From contig CAJTYS010000016.1 in the NCBI GenBank assembly GCA_910583765.1, forward strand, positions 1-64,000: a stretch of 64,000 nt of DNA, given 5' to 3'. The DNA is from an uncultured Eubacteriales bacterium. Lineage in GTDB: Bacteria; Bacillota; Clostridia; Peptostreptococcales; Anaerovoracaceae. The notes beneath the pieces are model-generated. The model made no database searches and had not been told where the DNA came from. It saw only the letters and a list, made by a program, of their open reading frames with translations. Positions 59,877 to 64,000 of the stretch are shown in pieces. A program made the translations under genes and the position numbers. Every line of letters starts with the position of its first letter. Positions within the stretch are counted from its first letter, which is position 1.

Positions 59877-61796
59877 TTAATCCACACCCATGATTACCTC
59901 TCCCAGTTCCGAAAGGTAGAACCTGCATTTCATCGTGGTTGTTTCCAGATTGTAGGATGCGCCGCCAATGGTGATCTTGGCCGGCGGGTAAACTTGTGAA
60001 GCCCGCACGTAGCATCCACGGTAATCGTTGATTTCTTCATTAAGCACTTCGATTTCCGCCGCCAGCCGCTGCTGGATCTTGCTGTAAAGGGTTTCCTGTT
60101 CGATGATCTGTTCCAATACCTGCTGCTTTTCAGGCGTGAGAGATTCCGCGCTTTGTAAAAACTGGATATTTTTCTGTAAATTCTCTCTGGTGCCTTTGAT
60201 GCTTTTCAGCTCAATTTCCTTTTGGTCCCTTTTTGTTTTCGTTTCTGGCATGACCCCCAGAAACAAGTCTGTCCTGCGGTAAGCTTTACTGCCTATGATC
60301 TTGGCTGACACTGATTTTCCCGCTGTGATAGTACCGCCTACCAGTATGCCCGCCCCTTGGCTCACATCAATAGAGCCATCACAGTAAACTTCACAAGCAA
60401 CCATGCTCTTTGTATTAATGTTTCCGTTTACGTACACTTTGGCGTTTTCCAAGAAAGAGCTTTGGACGGAGTCTCCCGCATGAAGGGTTCCCCGGTTATT
60501 GCCGTTCATGCCCGAGCCAATGCTGATGTTTTCACCGGCTATGATTTCCGCACCTTCCACCAGGCCGCTGATAAACACGTTTCCTGTGGCCTTTATGGTA
60601 AATCCGCTGAACACATCGCCTTGAATGAAAATATCGCCCAGGAAATCCTGGTTTCCCACAGACATGTCCACGTCCCCATTGATTACCAGGCGGTTCTCCA
60701 CACGGAATTTTTCTGACTGGAAGGAGATGTATCCGTCCTGTTCAGCCACCAATCGGCTTCCGTCAGGCGTGATGACCGTATGGCTTCCTGCCGGCACTCG
60801 AGGCGCTGTCCCGTCTTTTCCTTTCAACACAGTGCCTTTGATGTCCATCCCATCCTGACCTTCTTCCGGCGCGATGATGTCACAGATCAATTCGCCCTTT
60901 TCAATGTTTCGGAACAAGTTCAGGTCCTTGTAATTGACTCTGCCGGTTTCATCTTCTTCAAAGGTGAGAAACTCCTGACGCGGGATGTGCTCGATGATCT
61001 CCCCGTCTTTTCCTGGGATCGCAGGATCGCCCAAAGCGATTCGGAAAATTTTGAAAAATCGTTTTTCCTCTACGATTTCCTTGACTAACTCCTGGTCGAT
61101 CCCATAGATGATTTTCGCTTTTTCAAGGGCTTCACTTATAGTCGCATGCTCCAAGGGTTTTCCGTTTCCAATGGATGGGAAAGCGCAGATCAGCGCGCAC
61201 ATGTTTCCTTTTGGCATGTAAAGATGGACTTCCGCGTCAATATCAATGATAGGAACAATAGGCTCTGTATCTGCTGCTTGATCAGGATTTTCCCTGCGCT
61301 TTTCTTCTTCTTTTTCCGCCTTTTTCTCCTCAGCTTCGATCTTCTTGATGATTTTGCTGGCTGCGGAGGACAGTTGGCGGTGGAAAGGATCCGTGCTTGG
61401 AATCGGCACGCGAAAATCCGGTTCTTCTTCTATTTCCTGGTCTTCGTTACCTTCCTGCGCTGCTTTTTCTTTCAGCTCCGCTGCCCTTTGCGCCTTTTCT
61501 TCTATTTCTTGCTGTTCCAGTTCTGTGATGGGTTCCCGCATCCACTTTGAAAACAAAATATCTGTGGGCAGTTGACCTTCTTTCTCGCACCATCTGCTGT
61601 ACAGACGGTAGATCATGTCCACCCGATTCCTTTCGGACGCATTGTCATCCAGCACCCACTCTGCCGCTGGCTGATCTGTCTGCGCTTCCATGACGGGTTC
61701 CGTCTCCTGCGCAATTTGTTCGGCCTCTTCCTGCTCCTTATTTTTGTCTTGCTTCAAGAGGCCCTTAAAAAATTTACCTTTTTTATTTTCACTCAT
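59877..61796 (-). CDS. FapA family (DUF342) protein, copy 2
   Basis: 639 residues, with a long charged N-terminus rich in Glu/Lys (residues 1-175, containing a coiled-coil stretch), then the DUF342 beta-helix core (IFIQGDVFSGFTIKATGNVFISGLVEGAEIIAGENISI ...) and a coiled coil near 540-595, and a C-terminal beta segment. The shared unit VYGIxxE/I..., GEDG and the beta-helix show it is a paralogue of copy 1, 51 bases downstream. No signal peptide is seen, so it is probably cytoplasmic. Preceded by a consensus promoter and a 170-base leader. Confidence 0.8.
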   Translation of the reverse strand: MSENKKGKFFKGLLKQDKNKEQEEAEQIAQETEPVMEAQTDQPAAEWVLDDNASERNRVDMIYRLYSRWCEKEGQLPTDILFSKWMREPITELEQQEIEEKAQRAAELKEKAAQEGNEDQEIEEEPDFRVPIPSTDPFHRQLSSAASKIIKKIEAEEKKAEKEEEKRRENPDQAADTEPIVPIIDIDAEVHLYMPKGNMCALICAFPSIGNGKPLEHATISEALEKAKIIYGIDQELVKEIVEEKRFFKIFRIALGDPAIPGKDGEIIEHIPRQEFLTFEEDETGRVNYKDLNLFRNIEKGELICDIIAPEEGQDGMDIKGTVLKGKDGTAPRVPAGSHTVITPDGSRLVAEQDGYISFQSEKFRVENRLVINGDVDMSVGNQDFLGDIFIQGDVFSGFTIKATGNVFISGLVEGAEIIAGENISIGSGMNGNNRGTLHAGDSVQSSFLENAKVYVNGNINTKSMVACEVYCDGSIDVSQGAGILVGGTITAGKSVSAKIIGSKAYRRTDLFLGVMPETKTKRDQKEIELKSIKGTRENLQKNIQFLQSAESLTPEKQQVLEQIIEQETLYSKIQQRLAAEIEVLNEEINDYRGCYVRASQVYPPAKITIGGASYNLETTTMKCRFYLSELGEVIMGVD

Positions 61797-61869
61797 GACT
61801 TATTTCCACCTTAATTATAAATTTTTTCTCCCCACTAGCCATTTCAAAGACCTCTGCTAGAGCTTCCCT

Positions 61870-61911
61870 GAACGTCTCTTGGCGGGCCAAGCAACGCTTT
61901 GAGACATGTTC
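61870..61911 (-). ncRNA. Structured element in the FapA leader
   Basis: In the leader on the minus strand, GAAC and GTCTC (61870-61878 on the plus strand) pair with GAGAC and GTTC (61901-61905, 61908-61911), leaving an AT bulge; inside is a hairpin CTTGG-CGGG-CCAAG (61878-61891). ATGTTC (61906-61911) could instead pair with GAACAT (61922-61927), so two exclusive folds exist. This suggests a regulatory RNA, but I recognise no known class. Confidence 0.4.
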
Positions 61912-61974
61912 TCACATTCATGAACATAGCAACACTCTCGCTCATCAGTTTATCGTATCAACGGCTCTTGTTAG

Positions 61975-62003
61975 ATTATACGTTATTTTCTTACCATTCG
62001 CAA
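61975..62003 (-). promoter_or_regulatory. Sigma-A promoter of the FapA operon
   Basis: On the minus strand TTGCGA (61998-62003) and TATAAT (61975-61980) with a 17-base spacer. It lies about 180 bases upstream of the FapA copy 2 start and immediately after the CTLD gene. Confidence 0.8.
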
Positions 62004-62007
62004 CCGT

Positions 62008-62760
62008 CTAATCATCGTATTCTACGATATATCCTACATGTCCGGAAAACTTAGGGACCTGGGCCACGGAATTTTCCGGCTCATCATTGGCCACCCATTT
62101 TTCTTGCTTGTTATAATAAAAGATATTCAAATAACGTTCTTCTACGCCATCGCTTGTGAAGCTGGGTTCCCCGATCATCCAAAACCAATCACCCATACTG
62201 CTGTTAAGGCTGTCCCCATAAGTTTGGTCATCATAATCTACCCAATAGTAATTCTGGTCGCCGCTATCTCTTCTGCCGCCGATATGAAACTGCATTTTGT
62301 GATATCCCTTGTTTTCTATCTCTCCTACGATGTAATTGAATTCTTCTTCCGAGTTGATATGGGCCAAATAACCGCCTGCCTCCTGTGCCAGCTGGAAAGC
62401 CTCGTTCCATCCGCAGTCCAGAATTTCATAGGAGTACCTGTGGATCCCACCGTCATCTTGAGGATACGGTGGATCGCCAAGGTCGTCCATTGTGGGCATC
62501 ATGGCATCCGATGCTGCTGATGAGGCTTGTGTGGCAAGGGTTTCGTTCTGATGCGGATTCGATTCATGGTCTGGGGTGTCGCTTTCATGTAAAAAGATCA
62601 CCAGCCCGGCGATGACCAGTATGATGATGATGGCAGCAAGGCCAAAAATCCACTTGGGAAAACTTCTTTGCGTCAAAGAGACTCCCTGCAATGGAGCGCC
62701 GCATCTTCTGCAAAAAGACGCGCCTTCTGTGTTTTGATATCCGCAGTTTTTACATTTCAT
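62008..62760 (-). CDS. Zinc-ribbon, single-helix membrane protein with C-type-lectin-like domain
   Basis: 250 residues. An N-terminal zinc ribbon with Cys3, Cys6, Cys17 and Cys20 on the cytoplasmic side, a transmembrane helix at about 37-58, a Ser/Asp/His-rich linker and then a C-type-lectin-like fold (about 103-248): HRYSYEILDCGWNEAFQLAQ, GGYLAHINSEEEFNYI, FHIGGRRDSGD..YYWVD and NIFYYNKQEKWVANDEP. Canonical calcium/sugar motifs (EPN/QPD with WND) are not clear, so ligand binding of another type is likely. The link between outside lectin-like domain and inside zinc ribbon suggests signalling, an inference. Confidence 0.8.
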   Translation of the reverse strand: MKCKNCGYQNTEGASFCRRCGAPLQGVSLTQRSFPKWIFGLAAIIIILVIAGLVIFLHESDTPDHESNPHQNETLATQASSAASDAMMPTMDDLGDPPYPQDDGGIHRYSYEILDCGWNEAFQLAQEAGGYLAHINSEEEFNYIVGEIENKGYHKMQFHIGGRRDSGDQNYYWVDYDDQTYGDSLNSSMGDWFWMIGEPSFTSDGVEERYLNIFYYNKQEKWVANDEPENSVAQVPKFSGHVGYIVEYDD

Positions 62761-62800
62761 TTTGATTTCTTTCCCTTCTTCCTTTTCGCTGTCAATTGAG

Positions 62801-62832
62801 AATCGGCCAGGAGCGTTTCCCTGACCGATTCC
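62801..62832. repeat. Hairpin upstream of the CTLD gene
   Basis: AATCGGCCAGG (from 62801) can pair with CCTGACCGATT (62820-62830) apart from one C/A mismatch. No T tract follows leftward. It lies between the two zinc-ribbon genes and may be a weak terminator or mRNA stabiliser. Confidence 0.5.
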
Positions 62833-62858
62833 ATTTTGGAGCAGATGATAAAATTTTT

Positions 62859-63401
62859 TTATCTCAATTTATTGCCGCAGCTGATGCAAAATAGCTGTCC
62901 ACTTTCAATTTCTGCGCCGCAGGCAGGACATGCGCGCTGCTGGACCGCGGTATCTGGGCTGTTTTGCATGGAAGCCGGTGTGATCACCTCTGTTTTTTCT
63001 CCGGCCTCCATGTTTTCAAAGCCAGTTTGTTTTTGTCTTTTCATTCCGCAATTGATGCAGAATTCCTGTCCTTCATGCAGCTTCGCACCGCAGTTTACAC
63101 AAACATCAGCGCTGCCGCTCGGTGGCATAGGCTGCGGACTTGCCTCTAAATCTGCGATTTCTTTTTCCAAGCTTAAAATCTTCGTATATAAAGCTTCGTA
63201 TTCTGCGGGAACCGCGCCTGCGGAAAGCTGCTGAGCGAACTGTCTTCCAATCTGCGCGTAACATTGTTTGATTTTTTGTTCTTCCTCATGAATCATGCCG
63301 GATGCACTCGCATTGCCAATCACTTCCTGCGCTTTCTGCGCCATGCTGTTTCCTACCTGTGTCAGTTTGTTGTCCAGATCATTTAAAATGGTCACTTGCA
63401 T
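62859..63401 (-). CDS. Double zinc-ribbon protein with helical N-terminal module
   Basis: 180 residues. Helical N-terminal half (residues 1-85) with EEEQKIKQCYAQIGRQF and PAEYEALYTKILSLEKEI, then two C-terminal zinc ribbons: Cys101/104/115/118 and Cys158/161/172/175, joined by a flexible linker. No membrane helix. The N-terminal module is shared with the next gene. AGGTGGAATGC precedes the ATG. Function unknown. Confidence 0.8.
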   Translation of the reverse strand: MQVTILNDLDNKLTQVGNSMAQKAQEVIGNASASGMIHEEEQKIKQCYAQIGRQFAQQLSAGAVPAEYEALYTKILSLEKEIADLEASPQPMPPSGSADVCVNCGAKLHEGQEFCINCGMKRQKQTGFENMEAGEKTEVITPASMQNSPDTAVQQRACPACGAEIESGQLFCISCGNKLR

Positions 63402-63424
63402 TCCACCTCCTTTTCATTTTTCCG

Positions 63425-64000
63425 TCACAGCATCGCCGCTAAACATCCTGTGGTGCCAAAGATGATGCCCAAAAGGATGGCCATGATGCAGATATAGCAA
63501 AACATGGAACGGGCATAGTTTTGTAAATTCACATTTTCCGTGTTTCCAAAGGCTTTGATCAGCGCCACGACAATACCAATCAAAGGGATGGAAAAGATAA
63601 ATGTCCATCCAAAATACGCCCATGCGCCCAGTGGTTTGAATTTTGCTGGAAGCTGTTCTTCCGTCAGATGGGGATAATACCCGGACTGCTGGGGCATGGC
63701 GTACATATTGGCGGCAGAAGGCGGTGCCTGCGGAGCCGCTGAATGGGGGCCGGTCTGCCCCGCCGCTCCTGCCGCTGCGGCAGATGCCTGCTGGCTCGCA
63801 AAACTGTTAGCGCTGCCAGACCCATCCGGTGTTTTTTGTGCGTTCAGTTCCTTTATCTTGTTTTGTGCCATAAGGATCCGTTGGTATGATTCCTGGTATT
63901 CCTGGGGCAGCGTCCCATTGCTGTTATCAACCACTGCTTTTCCCATAGCCGCGTAACATTCCTCTAGCTGCCTTTGGCGTTCTGCGATTTTGTTTGAAGT
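63425..64000 (-). CDS. Partial two-helix membrane protein with the same N-terminal module
   Basis: The frame stays open to the window edge, so the true start lies beyond 64000; 191 codons are visible. The N-terminal visible part reads RQLEECYAAMGKAVVDN ... LPQEYQESYQRILMAQNKI and aligns with EQKIKQCYAQIGRQF ... PAEYEALYTKILSLEKEI of the previous gene. A Ser/Ala/Pro-rich linker follows, then a C-terminal domain with two membrane helices (GAWAYFGWTFIFSIPLIGIVV and SMFCYICIMAILLGIIFG). Similar C-terminal domains occur in clostridial zinc-ribbon proteins. Confidence 0.7.
   Translation of the reverse strand, partial: TSNKIAERQRQLEECYAAMGKAVVDNSNGTLPQEYQESYQRILMAQNKIKELNAQKTPDGSGSANSFASQQASAAAAGAAGQTGPHSAAPQAPPSAANMYAMPQQSGYYPHLTEEQLPAKFKPLGAWAYFGWTFIFSIPLIGIVVALIKAFGNTENVNLQNYARSMFCYICIMAILLGIIFGTTGCLAAML

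Noticed and set aside
61941..61948. Hammerhead ribozyme core CTGATGAG on the minus strand in the FapA leader
   Set aside because: No matching GAAA core with a second stem and no closing third stem could be found at the needed spacing.

Overview
The window looks like a chromosomal segment of a spore-forming, anaerobic low-to-mid GC Gram-positive bacterium of the class Clostridia (order Eubacteriales; an Anaerovoracaceae / Family XIII-like lineage is my guess, not shown by the sequence). Support: a complete-looking spoIIIA operon, spo0A and spoIVB, a YneA-like SOS protein with Gram-positive LexA boxes, RNase J, HemZ, a MutL of the endonuclease type, and typical clostridial gene order around relA/hisS, nusB/xseA/dxs and rplU/obg. 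I saw no rRNA, tRNA, CRISPR array, insertion sequence or prophage.

Layout. 1-11.8 kb (+): MBL hydrolase, hemZ, hisS, aspS, nadD, yqeK, rsfS, leuS, rnj, a YlbF-family gene and a one-domain M24 peptidase; mostly translation and RNA metabolism. 11.8-12.5 kb is AT-rich and gene-free, with a set of related palindromes, followed by a strong promoter and efp. 13.2-14.6 kb is the only minus-strand gene in the left 43 kb: a hemerythrin/CheX-like/receiver fusion. 15-19.4 kb (+): mltG, a TrmR-like methyltransferase, a U32 protein (wobble-uridine tRNA hydroxylation/methylation pair) and a CNNM/CBS transporter. 19.7-24.1 kb: spoIIIAA-AH, with SpoIIIAF reduced to its membrane part. 24.1-30.8 kb: asp23, nusB, a Kae1/TsaD-like paralogue, xseA, xseB, ispA, dxs, tlyA. 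30.8-42.7 kb: an aminotransferase, mutS-mutL-miaA, a Xer-type recombinase, a secreted GLUG-repeat protein, a YnbB-type PLP enzyme and two membrane proteins.

At about 43 kb the strand switches. All genes to the right run leftward: SOS-regulated yneA-like gene, a dehydrogenase plus IspD/TarI-like cytidylyltransferase pair (CDP-alditol or isoprenoid precursor), spo0A, spoIVB and a BofC-like neighbour, a thioester-domain surface adhesin co-transcribed with comEA, two radical-SAM-linked proteins (TIGR03936/TIGR03960), an HD protein, a degenerate LytM protein, obg-rpmA-rplU, a broken CAP/Ig-like/FnIII secreted gene, two tandem FapA (DUF342) genes behind a structured leader, and a zinc-ribbon cluster that includes a C-type-lectin-like protein.

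Main points of interest: loss of Prp (YsxB) from the rplU-rpmA gap together with an L27 that lacks the N-terminal extension Prp would cut; an L21 with an extra C-terminal HeH/Rho-N-like tail; a SpoIIIAF without its ring-forming domain; the hemerythrin-CheX-REC fusion; the comEA/thioester-adhesin operon; paired palindromes with compensatory changes before efp; and the FapA/zinc-ribbon/lectin-like cluster at the right edge.
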